This document shows positions 1 through 11,624 of a DNA stretch of 64,000 nucleotides, piece by piece. Position numbers and translations under genes: made by a program. Location: NCBI GenBank assembly GCA_023242925.1, contig CP096134.1, positions 2,127,501 through 2,191,500 of the forward strand, written 5' to 3'. How positions within the stretch are numbered: position 1 is the first letter of the stretch; the number at the start of each line of letters is the position of its first letter. The notes under the pieces were generated by a model. That model ran no database searches. It saw only the letters and a program-made list of their open reading frames with translations, and was not told where the DNA came from. The DNA is from Hyphomonadaceae bacterium JAD_PAG50586_4. GTDB taxonomy: Bacteria; Pseudomonadota; Alphaproteobacteria; Caulobacterales; Aquidulcibacteraceae.

Positions 1-492
1 TTGATCGGTGATGAGGTGAACATCCTCGCCGGCGCTGTGATTGGCGAGCAGGGCTTCGGCGTGGCTGGCGACGCGTCGGGCCCAATTGACGTGCCGCATC
101 TCGGCCGCGTCATTGTCCAGGACCGTGTCACCATCGGCGCCAATTCCACCATCGACCGCGCCGTCTTTGACGACACCATCATCGGCGAAGGCGCTAAGAT
201 CGATAATCTCTGCCACGTGGCCCACAATTGCGTCATCGGCCGCGGTGTGCTGATCGCAGCGTTTGGCGGTATCTCGGGCTCCACCAGCATCGGCGACAAC
301 GCGACGTTGGGCGGCCGTGTCGGCGTCGCCGACCATCGCGTGATCGGTGCAGGGGCCACCCTTGCAGGGGGCGCGGCCGTGTTCCAAGACGTGCCCGCAG
401 GCGAGGTCTGGAGCGGCTACCCAGCCAAGCCGCTACGTAAATGGTTGCGTGAAGCAGCGTGGCTGAGCCGCCGCGTATCAGAGGGCAAGTAA
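1..492 (+). CDS. lpxD: UDP-3-O-acylglucosamine N-acyltransferase LpxD, 3' part only
   Basis: This is the C-terminal 163 residues of a left-handed beta-helix acyltransferase; the reading frame is open at the left edge, so the true start lies outside the window. Hexapeptide-type repeats run through most of it, and the motif HVAHNCVIG carries the expected catalytic histidine. LpxD adds the second acyl chain (N-linked hydroxyacyl) to UDP-3-O-acyl-glucosamine in lipid A synthesis in the cytoplasm. It is followed after one base by fabZ and then lpxA, lpxI and lpxB, the normal lipid A cluster of alphaproteobacteria. LpxA is also a beta-helix enzyme, but a separate LpxA is encoded just downstream, so LpxD is the secure reading. 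Confidence 0.93.
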   Translation: MIGDEVNILAGAVIGEQGFGVAGDASGPIDVPHLGRVIVQDRVTIGANSTIDRAVFDDTIIGEGAKIDNLCHVAHNCVIGRGVLIAAFGGISGSTSIGDNATLGGRVGVADHRVIGAGATLAGGAAVFQDVPAGEVWSGYPAKPLRKWLREAAWLSRRVSEGK

Positions 493-493
493 G

Positions 494-964
494 TTGAGCG
501 AGCAACAAACGAGCTCCGGCGTGAGCATTGAAATCGCGGAAGTGTTGCAGCGTCTGCCGCACCGCTATCCATTCCTGCTGATCGACCGCGCCACGGACTA
601 CATCGCCAACACCAGCATTCGCGGCATCAAGAACGTGACGATAAACGAGCCGTTTTTTCCAGGGCACTTTCCGGGCGCGCCGGTGATGCCGGGCGTGTTG
701 CAGATCGAGGCCTTGGCGCAGACGGGCGCGTTGCTCATGTCCAAGACTCTCGAAGCGGACATTTCCAAACACCTCATCCTTTTTATGTCGGTAGAGAGCG
801 CGCGCTTTAAACGGCCGGTGATGCCAGGTGACGTGATGGAGATGCCGGTGGAGGTGCTTTTCCAACGCCGCAATATCTTCAAATTCAGAGGCCGCGTTGA
901 AGTGCGCGGCGAATTGGCGACTGAGTGTGAATTCGCGGCGATGAAAGCGGACCGTCCAGCATGA
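494..964 (+). CDS. fabZ: 3-hydroxyacyl-[acyl-carrier-protein] dehydratase FabZ
   Basis: A 156-residue hot-dog fold dehydratase of normal length. The active site is visible: His58 in PFFPGHFPGAPVMPG and Glu72 in IEALAQ. FabZ removes water from 3-hydroxyacyl-ACP during fatty acid elongation and so competes with LpxA and LpxD for hydroxyacyl-ACP, which fits its place between lpxD and lpxA. The start is a TTG one base after the lpxD stop. The stop overlaps the ATG of lpxA by four bases, which suggests translational coupling. Confidence 0.95.
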   Translation: MSEQQTSSGVSIEIAEVLQRLPHRYPFLLIDRATDYIANTSIRGIKNVTINEPFFPGHFPGAPVMPGVLQIEALAQTGALLMSKTLEADISKHLILFMSVESARFKRPVMPGDVMEMPVEVLFQRRNIFKFRGRVEVRGELATECEFAAMKADRPA

Positions 965-1752
965 GCGCGAAAATCCATCCCACAGCTGTTGTCGATCCCA
1001 GCGCTGAGTTCGCCGCCGACGTTGAGGTTGGCCCGGGCTGCGTGATCGGCCCAAACGTGACGCTCGGTGAGCGCACGCGCCTTGTCGCGCACGTCTTCAT
1101 CGAAAGCCACACCTCGCTTGGCAAGGACAACGTCGTGTTTCCGTTCGCGGCACTTGGTGGCGCGCCACAGGATTTGTCGTATCGCGGCGAACCCACGCGC
1201 CTCGAGATTGGCGACAACAACGTCATCCGCGAACACGCGACGCTCTCGCGCGGCACGGCGCGCGGCCGCGCCGTCACCTCGATCGGCGACAATTGTTTGA
1301 TCATGGGCAATTGCCATGTGGCCCATGACTGCCAAGTCGGCGACAACGTCATCATGGCGCAGACCGCGACCATTGGCGGCCACGTGAAGGTCGGTGATTA
1401 CGCGTTTCTCGGCGGCCTCTCTGGCGTGCACCAGCATGGTCGCGTCGGCCATCACGCCTTCGTCGGCGCCTCGGCGCTGATGACGACCGATCTCATTCCG
1501 TTCGGTTCCGCCATCGGCAACCACGCGCATCTGGGCGGCCTGAATGTCGTGGGCCTGAAGCGGCGTGGTTTCTCGCGCGAGCAAATCCACGATCTGCGCG
1601 CCGCCTATCGCTTGTTGTTTGCGGAGGAGGGCACCTTCCAGGAGCGTTTGGAGGATTGCGCTGAACTCTACGCCAACAATCCGCACGTGATGGAGATCGT
1701 GTCGTTTATCCGCGTTGATTCCGCGCGTCCTCTCTGCATGCCGCGAGACTGA
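961..1752 (+). CDS. lpxA: acyl-ACP--UDP-N-acetylglucosamine O-acyltransferase LpxA
   Basis: 263 residues, the usual LpxA length. The first two thirds are a hexapeptide-repeat beta helix with the catalytic-histidine motif CHVAHDCQVG; the C-terminal helical part (REQIHDLRAAYRLLF) is the LpxA family signature. It catalyses the first step of lipid A synthesis, moving a hydroxyacyl chain from ACP to UDP-GlcNAc. The start overlaps fabZ (ATGA), and the stop overlaps the start of lpxI (TGATG). Confidence 0.96.
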   Translation: MSAKIHPTAVVDPSAEFAADVEVGPGCVIGPNVTLGERTRLVAHVFIESHTSLGKDNVVFPFAALGGAPQDLSYRGEPTRLEIGDNNVIREHATLSRGTARGRAVTSIGDNCLIMGNCHVAHDCQVGDNVIMAQTATIGGHVKVGDYAFLGGLSGVHQHGRVGHHAFVGASALMTTDLIPFGSAIGNHAHLGGLNVVGLKRRGFSREQIHDLRAAYRLLFAEEGTFQERLEDCAELYANNPHVMEIVSFIRVDSARPLCMPRD

Positions 1753-2615
1753 TGCGCATGGCCGCGTGGTCCAAGCTTGGCATCATTGCGGGCGGCGGCG
1801 AATTGCCGGTCGTGCTTGCCGAGCATTGCGCTGCAACCAACCGCCCATACTTCGTCGCGCGCGTGACGCCCTACGCGGACGCAGCGCTCGACGCGCATCC
1901 GGGCGCGAACAACAGCTTAGGCCACATGGGCGCACGCATGGACGCGATGCGGCAAGCAGGTTGCGATGCAATCGTGCTGCTCGGCCAAGTGCCGCGTCAA
2001 GATCCGCGCAATCTCAATCTCGACGCCGGCGGCATGGCGATGGCGCCGGCTCTGTTGGCCGCCGCGCCGCAAGGGGATGACGCATTGCTCCGCGCGCTTC
2101 TCTGTGAACATGAGCGCGCTGGATTCCGCGTTGTCGGCGCCGATGAAGCGATGGCGGATTTGCTGGCGCAGCCCGGCGCTTGGGGCGCTGTCGCGCCGAC
2201 GCCCGCACAACACAAGGACATCGCGCGCGCCGCGAAAGTGGCCGCCGCCATCGGTTCATACGATGTCGGTCAAGGCGTGGTGGTGTGCGACGGCATAGTG
2301 CTCGCTGTTGAAGCACAGGAGGGCACCGACGCGATGTTGCGCCGCGTAAGTGAGTTGCCCTTGACCGTCCGCGGAACGCCCGACGCGCGCCGCGGTGTGC
2401 TCGTGAAACGGCCCAAGCCGATCCAAGAACGTCGTATCGATATGCCCACCATCGGCGTGCGCACGGTGGAGGGGGCCGCCAAGGCGGGCCTCGCCGGCAT
2501 CGCGGTTGAAGCAGCCGGCGCGCTCGTCGTGCGCCGCGACGAGGTGAAAGCCGCTGCTGACCGCAGCGGAATTTTTGTTGTCGGCTTTACGCCAGCGGAC
2601 GTCGGCGAAGCGTGA
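1752..2615 (+). CDS. lpxI: UDP-2,3-diacylglucosamine pyrophosphatase LpxI
   Basis: 287 residues of the LpxI (DUF1009) family. The N-terminus LGIIAGGGELPV and the C-terminal motif VEAQEGTDAML are typical. LpxI hydrolyses UDP-2,3-diacylglucosamine to lipid X and UMP and replaces the unrelated LpxH in most alphaproteobacteria. It sits between lpxA and lpxB, exactly where the pathway order predicts. Start and stop both overlap neighbours (TGATG with lpxA, GTGA with lpxB), so the five genes look like one coupled operon. Confidence 0.94.
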   Translation: MRMAAWSKLGIIAGGGELPVVLAEHCAATNRPYFVARVTPYADAALDAHPGANNSLGHMGARMDAMRQAGCDAIVLLGQVPRQDPRNLNLDAGGMAMAPALLAAAPQGDDALLRALLCEHERAGFRVVGADEAMADLLAQPGAWGAVAPTPAQHKDIARAAKVAAAIGSYDVGQGVVVCDGIVLAVEAQEGTDAMLRRVSELPLTVRGTPDARRGVLVKRPKPIQERRIDMPTIGVRTVEGAAKAGLAGIAVEAAGALVVRRDEVKAAADRSGIFVVGFTPADVGEA

Positions 2616-3751
2616 CGAACAAGATATTCCTCGTCGCTGCGGAATCCTCCGGCGACGCGCTGGGCGCCGATCTCGCGCGTGTGCTGAAGGAACGCGATCC
2701 ATCACTCAAGCTCGCGGGCGTCGGCGGCGCTTTGATGGAAGCTGAGGGATTGAAGAGTCTGGCCGATATTTCCGGACTCGCCGTGCTTGGTTTTATCGAC
2801 GGTTTGCTCGCCTATAAACGCGTGAAGATCGCCGTTGAGGCGACCGTCGCTGCAATCCTCGCGGTGAAACCTAGCGTCGTCGTTTTGATCGATTCCTGGG
2901 GCTTCACGCTGCGCGTGGCGCAGCGCGTGCGCGCGTCCGCGCCAGGGATCAAGCTGGTCAAATATGTTGGCCCGCAAGTGTGGGCGAGCCGGCCAGGACG
3001 CGCCAAGACGCTCGCCGCCGCCGTGGATCATCTGATTTGCATCCACGATTTCGAAGTGCCGTTCTACACGCCATATAATCTGCCCTGCACCGTTTGCGGC
3101 CATCCCGCACTCGGTCGTTTCAAGCAAGGCGATGGCGCGGCGTTCCGTGATCGCCAAGGTTTTGCAGCAGACGACAAAGTGCTGTTGGTGTTGCCAGGCA
3201 GTCGCCCCAGCGAAATTCGCCGTATTGGTCCAACGCTATGGCGCGCAGCCGAAACGCTTGATCGCGCGCGAGACAATCTGCGCCTCGTTGTTGTTGCAGC
3301 AGGCGCCGTGCGCGCGGCGGTGTTGGAGCAGGCGCCGCCATCGGCCCGCATCGTCGACGAACGCGAGAAGGAAGACGCCTTCGCCGGCGCGACCGTGGCG
3401 CTTGCTGCGTCAGGCACGGTGACGACGGAAGTGGCGCTGCAAGGCACGCCGCTGGTGATTGGCTACAAGCTCGGCTGGATCACGTGGGCGCTGGCGCGTG
3501 CGTTCCTGTTCAAAGGGAAGTTCACGACGCTGATGAATGTCGCCGCCGATGCGGAAGTAGCACCCGAACTGATCCAAACACGCTTTACCCCGGCCAATTT
3601 GGTGAAGGCGGCCGCGCCCTTGTTGGATGATGAAGCCGCCCACGATGAGCAAGTGCGCCGCCAGGACGAAGCGCTGGCGTTGATGGGGCGGGGCGGGCGC
3701 CCAGCCGCTGAGATCGCCGCTGACGCCGTGCTCGGCGTGATGCGCGGTTAG
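2612..3751 (+). CDS. lpxB: lipid-A-disaccharide synthase LpxB
   Basis: 379 residues, GT19 family. The N-terminal NKIFLVAAESSGDALGADL and the central PGSRPSEIRR are LpxB signatures. The enzyme joins lipid X and UDP-2,3-diacylglucosamine to form the lipid A disaccharide at the inner face of the membrane. The start is a GTG overlapping the lpxI stop by four bases. It ends the cluster and is followed at once by a strong hairpin terminator shared with the convergent gltA. Confidence 0.95.
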   Translation: MTNKIFLVAAESSGDALGADLARVLKERDPSLKLAGVGGALMEAEGLKSLADISGLAVLGFIDGLLAYKRVKIAVEATVAAILAVKPSVVVLIDSWGFTLRVAQRVRASAPGIKLVKYVGPQVWASRPGRAKTLAAAVDHLICIHDFEVPFYTPYNLPCTVCGHPALGRFKQGDGAAFRDRQGFAADDKVLLVLPGSRPSEIRRIGPTLWRAAETLDRARDNLRLVVVAAGAVRAAVLEQAPPSARIVDEREKEDAFAGATVALAASGTVTTEVALQGTPLVIGYKLGWITWALARAFLFKGKFTTLMNVAADAEVAPELIQTRFTPANLVKAAAPLLDDEAAHDEQVRRQDEALALMGRGGRPAAEIAADAVLGVMRG

Positions 3752-3759
3752 CGCAAAGA

Positions 3760-3789
3760 AAAAGCGCGGACCCGAAAGCCCGCGCTTTT
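3760..3789. terminator. bidirectional intrinsic terminator between lpxB and gltA
   Basis: A perfect 10-bp inverted repeat: AAAAGCGCGG at 3760-3769 and CCGCGCTTTT at 3780-3789, with a 10-base loop. The A-run on one side and the T-run on the other give a U-tract for transcripts from either direction, which suits the convergent lpxB and gltA. Confidence 0.85.
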
Positions 3790-3813
3790 AATCTCAAACA
3801 CGCAATCCGCAAC

Positions 3814-5121
3814 TTAGCCGCGCTGGCCGACGTCCGTGTAATCGCGCTTGGGCGCGCCAGTGTAGATCTGGCGTGGCCGGCCAATCTTCTGGCTCGGGTC
3901 TTCCATCATCTCGGTCCATTGCGCGATCCAGCCGACCGTGCGGGCGACCGCGAACAGCACCGTGAACATCGAGGTCGGAAAGCCCATCGCGCGCAGCGTG
4001 ATGCCCGAATAGAAATCGATGTTCGGGTAGAGCTTACGCTTCACGAAATACTCGTCGCTCAGCGCGATCTTTTCGAGCTCCATCGCGACCTTGAGGATCG
4101 GATTGTCCTCGGCGCCGACTTCCTTGAGCACCAAGTGACAGAGCTTCTGCATCGCCTTCGCGCGCGGGTCGTAATTTTTATAGACGCGGTGGCCAAAGCC
4201 CATCAGGCGCACTTCCGAATTCGGATCTTTCACCTTGGCGATGAATTCCGGAATTTTATCAACCGTGCCGATCTCTTCGAGCATGTTGAGCGCGGCTTCA
4301 TTGGCGCCGCCGTGCGCCGGGCCCCAAAGGCAGGCGATGCCCGAGGAGATACACGCAAACGGATTGGCGCCTGACGAACCGGCGAGACGGACCGTCGAGG
4401 TCGAGGCGTTTTGCTCGTGGTCAGCATGCAGAATGAAGAACACGTCCATCGCGCGCGCGAGCACCGGATTGACCTTGTAATCCTCCGCGGGCACCGCAAA
4501 GCACATCCGCAGGAAGTTCGAAGCATAATCGAGTTCGTTGCGCGGGCTGACGAACGGCTGGCCGATCGAATACTTGAACGCGCGCGCCGCGATCGTCGGC
4601 ATCTTGGCAATCAGGCGATGGCTGGCGATCGTGCGCTGCTTTGGATCGTTGATGTCGGTGCTGTCGTGATAGAACGCGGCTAGCGCGCCCACCGTGCCGA
4701 CCATAATCGCCATCGGGTGCGCGTCGCGGCGGAAGCCCTCGAAGAAACGATCGAACTGCGCGTGCAGCATCGTGTGATAGGTGATGTCGCGCGTGAACTT
4801 ATCGAGCTGGGTCTTGTTCGGCAGTTCGCCGTGCAGCAGCAAATAACAGCTCTCGATGAAGGTCGACTTATCGGCGAGCTGATCGATCGGGTAGCCGCGA
4901 TAGAGCAGCGTGCCTTCGTCGCCGTCGATGTACGTAATCTGGCTCTCGCACGAGGCGGTCGAGGTGAAGCCCGGATCATAGGTGAAGACGTTGGTTTCGG
5001 CGTAAAGCTTGCGGATGTCGATGACGTCCGGTCCGACTGATCCGCCATACACCGGCAATTCAAGCTGCTTATTATTGACCGTGATGGTGGCGGTCGGTTT
5101 CTTCGTCAGCTTGCTATCCAT
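3814..5121 (-). CDS. gltA: citrate synthase GltA
   Basis: 435 residues, type II (hexameric, long) citrate synthase. Visible motifs include [12 protein letters not shown] and [15 protein letters not shown] around the first active-site histidines, [13 protein letters not shown] with the second histidine and arginine, and NIDFYSG with the catalytic aspartate. It condenses acetyl-CoA and oxaloacetate to start the TCA cycle. It lies just downstream of gltX on the same strand (12-base gap), so the two may be co-transcribed. Confidence 0.97.
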   Translation of the reverse strand: MDSKLTKKPTATITVNNKQLELPVYGGSVGPDVIDIRKLYAETNVFTYDPGFTSTASCESQITYIDGDEGTLLYRGYPIDQLADKSTFIESCYLLLHGELPNKTQLDKFTRDITYHTMLHAQFDRFFEGFRRDAHPMAIMVGTVGALAAFYHDSTDINDPKQRTIASHRLIAKMPTIAARAFKYSIGQPFVSPRNELDYASNFLRMCFAVPAEDYKVNPVLARAMDVFFILHADHEQNASTSTVRLAGSSGANPFACISSGIACLWGPAHGGANEAALNMLEEIGTVDKIPEFIAKVKDPNSEVRLMGFGHRVYKNYDPRAKAMQKLCHLVLKEVGAEDNPILKVAMELEKIALSDEYFVKRKLYPNIDFYSGITLRAMGFPTSMFTVLFAVARTVGWIAQWTEMMEDPSQKIGRPRQIYTGAPKRDYTDVGQRG

Positions 5122-5133
5122 GTGCCGTCTTCC

Positions 5134-6809
<1,676 letters not shown>

Positions 6810-6819
<10 letters not shown>

Positions 6820-7481
6820 CGACGGATCATCGCCACGAGTTTGCCCTGGATGCGCACGCGGTCTGGGCCAAAGATACGCGTCTCGTAAGCCGGGTTTGCA
6901 GCTTCCAAAGCGATCGAATTGCCGCGTTTGCGCAGGCGCTTCAGCGTGGCTTCTTCGGAATCCACCAGGGCCACGACGATATCGCCGCTATCGGCGGTTT
7001 CGCTGCGTTTGATGATGACCACGTCGCCATCAAGAATGCCGGCCTGGATCATGGAATCGCCCTTCACTTCGAGCGCGAAGTGATCGCCAGCGCCGATCAA
7101 ATCCGGGGGCGCAGAGATGCGGCCGATCTCGTTTTGCAGCGCCTCGATCGGCACGCCGGCGGCGATCTGGCCGAGAATGGGGATCGTCGCGCCGTTGTCG
7201 CGGTCTTCGGAAACGACGCTGGGGCGGAACGTACCGCGCCCACGCGGCGGGGCGGCGGTGGCGGCCGAATCTGGCAGCTTCAGCACTTCAAGGGCGCGCG
7301 CCCGGTGGGGCAGGCGACGCAGGAAACCGCGTTCTTCAAGTGCGGTAATCAAACGGTGGATGCCGGACTTGGACGCCAAGTCGAGCGCCTCCTTCATTTC
7401 ATCGAAGGAGGGCGAAACGCCGCTCTCTTTGATCCGCTCGTGAATGTAGAGCAGCAATTCTCTTTGTTTCGCTGTCAGCAT
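6810..7481 (-). CDS. lexA: SOS repressor LexA
   Basis: 223 residues. Residues 1-65 are the winged-helix DNA-binding domain ([28 protein letters not shown]). The self-cleavage site Ala108-Gly109 lies in GQIAAGV, the catalytic Ser143 in KGDSMIQAG and Lys181 in ATLKRL. LexA represses DNA-damage genes until RecA filaments trigger self-cleavage. A box matching the alphaproteobacterial SOS operator lies 31-45 bases upstream of the start, so autoregulation is very likely. Confidence 0.96.
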
Positions 7482-7511
7482 GACCTGGGACCAAATGGTG
7501 AACGATGAGCT

Positions 7512-7526
7512 GTTCTATATCCGTTC
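7512..7526. promoter_or_regulatory. LexA (SOS) box of lexA
   Basis: The sequence GTTC-TATATCC-GTTC matches the alphaproteobacterial SOS operator GTTC-N7-GTTC exactly. It lies 31-45 bases upstream of the lexA start codon, where it would overlap or abut the promoter. The direct-repeat form differs from the CTGT-N8-ACAG palindrome of gammaproteobacteria. Confidence 0.85.
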
Positions 7527-7550
7527 CTTTTGGCGGTCAACCCGGGCGCG

Positions 7551-8333
7551 TTAACCCTGGAGCAGAGCGCGCGTCGCTGCGGTGACGTCGGCTTGACGCA
7601 TGAGACTTTCGCCCACGAGGAATGCGCGAGCGCCCACGCTTTGCAGCAGCGCGATGTCCTGGGCTGTGGAGATGCCAGATTCCGAGACGAGCAGGGCGGC
7701 TTCCGGCAGCAGCTTCGCCAGCCGTGCGGTGATGCCCAGATCGGTTTCAAAGGTCGCGAGCGAGCGATTGTTCACGCCGATCAATTTCGCGCCCAACCAA
7801 AGCGCGCGCTCAAACTCCGCTTCGTCGTGCACCTCGACCAGCGCATCCATGCCATAGGCGCCGGCCGCATCCTGCAGATCGGACGCAAGCGCGTTGTCGA
7901 CCGCCGCCATGATGATCAGGATGGCGTCCGCGCCGATCGCGCGGCTTTCCGCGATCTGCCATTCGTCGACCATGAAATCCTTGCGCAGCACCGGCAGCGC
8001 ACACGCCGTGCGCGCGGCGACGAGGAAATCTTCGTGACCTTGAAAGCTTGGCGCGTCGGTCAGCACTGAAAGGCAGGCGGCCCCGCCGGCCTCGTACGCC
8101 CTCGCCAGTGTCGGCGGATCAAAGTCTTTGCGGATGAGTCCCTTGGACGGACTGGCCTTCTTGATCTCCGCGATCAACGCTTTGCGATCGGTGCGTTCAC
8201 GCAGGGCTTTGCCGAAACCGCGTGGCTGGGTCTGTTTGCGGATGGCGGCGTCAAGATCATCCCAGGCGCGCACTTTCTTTCGCGCCGCGACCTCGTCGCG
8301 CTTGTAAGCAATGATGGCGTCCAAAACGCTCAC
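7551..8333 (-). CDS. trpC: indole-3-glycerol phosphate synthase TrpC
   Basis: 260-residue TIM barrel. [14 protein letters not shown] (substrate lysine), VLRKDFMVD (catalytic lysine), IGVNNRSL and LVSESGI are the standard TrpC motifs. It closes carboxyphenylamino-deoxyribulose phosphate to indole-3-glycerol phosphate in tryptophan synthesis. It is not fused to TrpF. Its start overlaps the stop of trpD by four bases; order trpE-trpG-trpD-trpC follows the direction of transcription. Confidence 0.96.
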   Translation of the reverse strand: MSVLDAIIAYKRDEVAARKKVRAWDDLDAAIRKQTQPRGFGKALRERTDRKALIAEIKKASPSKGLIRKDFDPPTLARAYEAGGAACLSVLTDAPSFQGHEDFLVAARTACALPVLRKDFMVDEWQIAESRAIGADAILIIMAAVDNALASDLQDAAGAYGMDALVEVHDEAEFERALWLGAKLIGVNNRSLATFETDLGITARLAKLLPEAALLVSESGISTAQDIALLQSVGARAFLVGESLMRQADVTAATRALLQG

Positions 8334-9376
8334 GGCGCGCTCCGCGTAATCTCGATCAGGCGGTCCAGCGCCGCCAACGCGCGGCCCGAGGCGATGCTAT
8401 CTTGCGCCAAGCGCCATCCTTCGAGTTCGGATTCTGCGCTGATCGTACCTGCGGCCACCAAGGCGGCGGTCGCGTTCAGCAACACCGTCGCTTCGTAGGC
8501 GGGGTCCTGCATGCGGCCTTCGAGCAAGGCTCGCAGAGCTTCAGCATTGTATGACGCGTCGCCGCCGCGCAGCGCGTCGCTCGGGTTGGCCGGCACGTTG
8601 AACTCACGCGAAAGCGCCAGCACATCGATGTTGCTCAGCCAGCGCAAGCCGCCGTCGGTGCTGAGAAACATTGCGCGATTGTCGCCATTGGCGTCCACAA
8701 ACGTCAGCTCATCGATGCCGCCGGCGCCATGCACTACGACTGCTTGTTCGCCGCCGAGTTGCTTCAGCGCCGCCGCGATGGGCTCAACGAAGTCAACGTT
8801 GAACACACCGACCAGCTGTCGCTTCACGCGCGCCGGGTTGGAGAGGGGGCCGAGTAGATTGAAGATGGTGCGGTGGCCCAACTCGCGGCGCGGTCCCGCG
8901 ACATGGCGCATCGCGGGATGATGGTTCTGTGCAAACACAAACGCCACGCGCGCTTCACGCAATGCGCGTTCCAGCGTCGGCACATCGGCCGTGAGTTTCA
9001 CGCCCAGCGCTTCCAATACGTCCGCAGCGCCAGACTTGGAGCTCATGGCCCGATTGCCGTGCTTGGCCACTGGCACGCCACAGCCCGCCACCACGAACGT
9101 CACGGCCGTTGAGATGTTCAGCGTGTGCGCACCGTCGCCGCCGGTGCCGCAGACATCTATGGCGCCCTCTGGCGCTTCAACACGCACCATCCGCCCACGC
9201 AGCGCACGCGCGCCAGCAGCGATCCAGGCCGGATCGCGCATGTGGGGCACGGTCAAGGCGAGGAAGCGCTTGATCTCATCGTGGCTGGCTTCGCCATCCA
9301 TGATCGTCGCGAAGGCGGCATCGATGTCGACCGCGCCGCCGCGTTCCAGCTCATCGAGCAAAGCCGCGAAGCTCAT
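8330..9376 (-). CDS. trpD: anthranilate phosphoribosyltransferase TrpD
   Basis: 348 residues. [17 protein letters not shown] is the PRPP-binding loop, and [21 protein letters not shown] and GPLSNPA are family signatures. It moves phosphoribosyl to anthranilate, the second committed step of tryptophan synthesis. It overlaps trpC downstream and trpG upstream by four bases each. Confidence 0.96.
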   Translation of the reverse strand: MSFAALLDELERGGAVDIDAAFATIMDGEASHDEIKRFLALTVPHMRDPAWIAAGARALRGRMVRVEAPEGAIDVCGTGGDGAHTLNISTAVTFVVAGCGVPVAKHGNRAMSSKSGAADVLEALGVKLTADVPTLERALREARVAFVFAQNHHPAMRHVAGPRRELGHRTIFNLLGPLSNPARVKRQLVGVFNVDFVEPIAAALKQLGGEQAVVVHGAGGIDELTFVDANGDNRAMFLSTDGGLRWLSNIDVLALSREFNVPANPSDALRGGDASYNAEALRALLEGRMQDPAYEATVLLNATAALVAAGTISAESELEGWRLAQDSIASGRALAALDRLIEITRSAP

Positions 9377-9948
9377 TTCAAATTCGCCGCGGCGAGAAAG
9401 TTCGCGATCATCGCGTGTCCGTGCTCAGAGGCGATCGATTCCGGATGGAATTGCACGCCGTAAAGTGGTCGCGTCTTATGTGACATACCCATCACTTCGC
9501 CATCCGCCGTTTCAGCGTCGATGGTGAAGTCGGTGGGGAAGGTGTCGCGCTTCACGGCCAGCGAGTGATAGCGCGTGGCTTTGAACGGCGAGGGCAGGCC
9601 ACGGAAAACGCCGCCGCCGCGATGCGTTACGTCGCAGACCTTGCCGTGCATGATCTCCTTGGCGCTCACCACATCGCCGCCGAACGCCTGGCCCATCGCC
9701 TGGTGACCGAGGCAAACGCCAAAGATCGGCAGATCGGCCGGCGCCTTGGCCAGGAGTTCCAGGCAAATGCCGGCTTCATTCGGCGTGCAAGGACCAGGCG
9801 ATAGGATGACCGCGCGGGGCTTGCGCTTCAGCACATCGGCGACGCTTAAGGCATCGTTGCGATGCACTTGCGTTGGTACGCCGAAGTCGGCGACATAATG
9901 GACGAGATTATAGACGAAGCTGTCGTAATTATCGATGACGATGATCAT
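9373..9948 (-). CDS. trpG: anthranilate synthase glutamine amidotransferase subunit TrpG
   Basis: A class I glutamine amidotransferase of 191 residues from the ATG at 9948, chosen because MIIVIDNYDSFVYNLV is the conserved N-terminus and GAGGTG lies at ribosome-binding distance. The nucleophile is in GVCLGHQAMG and the His-Glu pair in VQFHPESIAS. It supplies ammonia to TrpE. PabA of folate synthesis is near-identical in sequence; the position inside trpE-trpD-trpC favours TrpG, possibly shared. Confidence 0.93.
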   Translation of the reverse strand: MIIVIDNYDSFVYNLVHYVADFGVPTQVHRNDALSVADVLKRKPRAVILSPGPCTPNEAGICLELLAKAPADLPIFGVCLGHQAMGQAFGGDVVSAKEIMHGKVCDVTHRGGGVFRGLPSPFKATRYHSLAVKRDTFPTDFTIDAETADGEVMGMSHKTRPLYGVQFHPESIASEHGHAMIANFLAAANLK

Positions 9949-10076
9949 GGGGAGCACCTCAAAGGCCTGCATGGACGAGCGGGTTTGCGGTCGTCAGCGG
10001 CGCCATCGCGGGGAGGTGTGCTTCATCATCGTGGGTGCAATCTAACCAGAAAATTCGTTCGCGTAATGCCATTCGC

Positions 10077-11624
10077 TCAGGAATAGCGCCAGGCGTCGGC
10101 TGCGGCCCGGAAGAGCGCGCGCGACTTGTGCAGCGTTTCCTGCAGCTCGGCTTCCGGATCGCTGTCCAGCACCACGCCGCCACCCGCTTGCACATGCAGC
10201 ATGCCGTCTTTCACCACCGCGGTGCGGAGCGCGATGCAGGTGTCCATGTCGCCGCCCGCGCCGAAATAACCGACGCCGCCGGCATAGATGCCGCGCTTGT
10301 GCTTTTCGACCTCGTTGATGATCTCCATCGCCCGCACCTTGGGTGCGCCAGAGACGGTGCCGTGCGGGAAGCCCGCCATCAGCGCATCGAGTGCGGTCAG
10401 ACCGTCGCGGATCTCGCCTTCGACGTTGGAGACGATGTGCATCACGTGACTGTAGCGCTCGATCGTGAAGCTCTCAGTGACGCGCACATGCGCCGAGCCC
10501 GCTTGTGCGGCGGCCGCGTTGGAGCCTTCCGGCGAGCCACGCTTGGCCACGCGACCCAAATCGTTGCGCGCCAGATCGACCAGCATCAAATGCTCGGCCC
10601 GCTCTTTCGGGTCGGCGAGCAGATCTTTTTCCAAGGCGTGATCTTCCGCGGGCGTGGCGCCGCGCGGTCGGGTGCCGGCGATGGGGCGGATCGTCACCGT
10701 GTCGCGCCGCAGACGCACGAGGATTTCCGGGCTTGACCCCACAACGCAGAAATCCGCGAAGTTCAGGTAATACAAGAAAGGCGAGGGGTTCATGCGGCGC
10801 AGCGAACGATAGAGCGCGAATGCACTGGGCTTGAACGGCGCGGAAAAACGCTGGCTCGGTACGACCTGAAACACATCGCCGGCGCGTGCGTACGCTTTGC
10901 ACTTTTGAACAAGCGCGCGGTATTCGTCGGGCGTGGTGTTTGAGCGCGGCTCCACCGGTGGGCCCGGCTCTTTGAGCGGCGCCTGCTTGGCCAGGCCGCG
11001 ATCTAGCGTGCGCACGATGCGCTGCAAACGCTCTTCCGCCGATTTGTAAGCTTGCGCCGCGTTTTGACCCGCACGCTTGCGCGCCGGCGTCACCAGAGTG
11101 ATCTCGCTCGTGACGTTGTCGAACACGGCGATGATGGTGGGGCGCACGAGCAGGGCGGTCGGCGAGCCGATCGGATCGTCGCCCTTCTCAGGCAGCCGCT
11201 CCATGAAGCGCACCATGTCGTAGCTCAGATAACCGAACAGCCCCGCCGCCATCGGCGGCAGCGAGTCCGGCAATTCCATCGACGATTTATCGAGCAGCTT
11301 GCGTAGGCTCTTCAGTGGCGCATCGCGCTGTGAGCGAAACGAACCGTCGCCAAAACCGCCGCGGCTGGTTTCAGCTTTGCCGTCCTTTACGCGCCAGACG
11401 AGATCGGGCTTTAAGCCAATGATCGAGTAGCGACCGCGAAAGTCGCCGCCTTGGACGCTCTCCAACAAAAACGTACCGGGCTTGGTTGGATCAAGCTTCA
11501 GCAGCGCGGAAACCGGCGTTTCAAGATCGCTGACCCGACGCGTCCACACGACACCGCCGCCCTTTTCATAGGCGGCGGTGAAGGTTTCGAGATCGGGTGA
11601 TAAAGCGATCGCCGCTTGGCTCAT
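10077..11624 (-). CDS. trpE: anthranilate synthase component I TrpE
   Basis: 515 residues, usual TrpE length. The N-terminal regulatory region includes FLLESVQGGDFRGRYSIIG; the catalytic chorismate-binding domain shows IAGTRPRG, DLARNDLGRVA, HIVSNVEGEIRD and GTVSGAPKVRAMEII. It makes anthranilate from chorismate with TrpG. About 130 bp without a gene separate it from trpG; I see no clear leader peptide or attenuator there. Its start overlaps the stop of the upstream foldase gene by four bases. Confidence 0.96.
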   Translation of the reverse strand: MSQAAIALSPDLETFTAAYEKGGGVVWTRRVSDLETPVSALLKLDPTKPGTFLLESVQGGDFRGRYSIIGLKPDLVWRVKDGKAETSRGGFGDGSFRSQRDAPLKSLRKLLDKSSMELPDSLPPMAAGLFGYLSYDMVRFMERLPEKGDDPIGSPTALLVRPTIIAVFDNVTSEITLVTPARKRAGQNAAQAYKSAEERLQRIVRTLDRGLAKQAPLKEPGPPVEPRSNTTPDEYRALVQKCKAYARAGDVFQVVPSQRFSAPFKPSAFALYRSLRRMNPSPFLYYLNFADFCVVGSSPEILVRLRRDTVTIRPIAGTRPRGATPAEDHALEKDLLADPKERAEHLMLVDLARNDLGRVAKRGSPEGSNAAAAQAGSAHVRVTESFTIERYSHVMHIVSNVEGEIRDGLTALDALMAGFPHGTVSGAPKVRAMEIINEVEKHKRGIYAGGVGYFGAGGDMDTCIALRTAVVKDGMLHVQAGGGVVLDSDPEAELQETLHKSRALFRAAADAWRYS

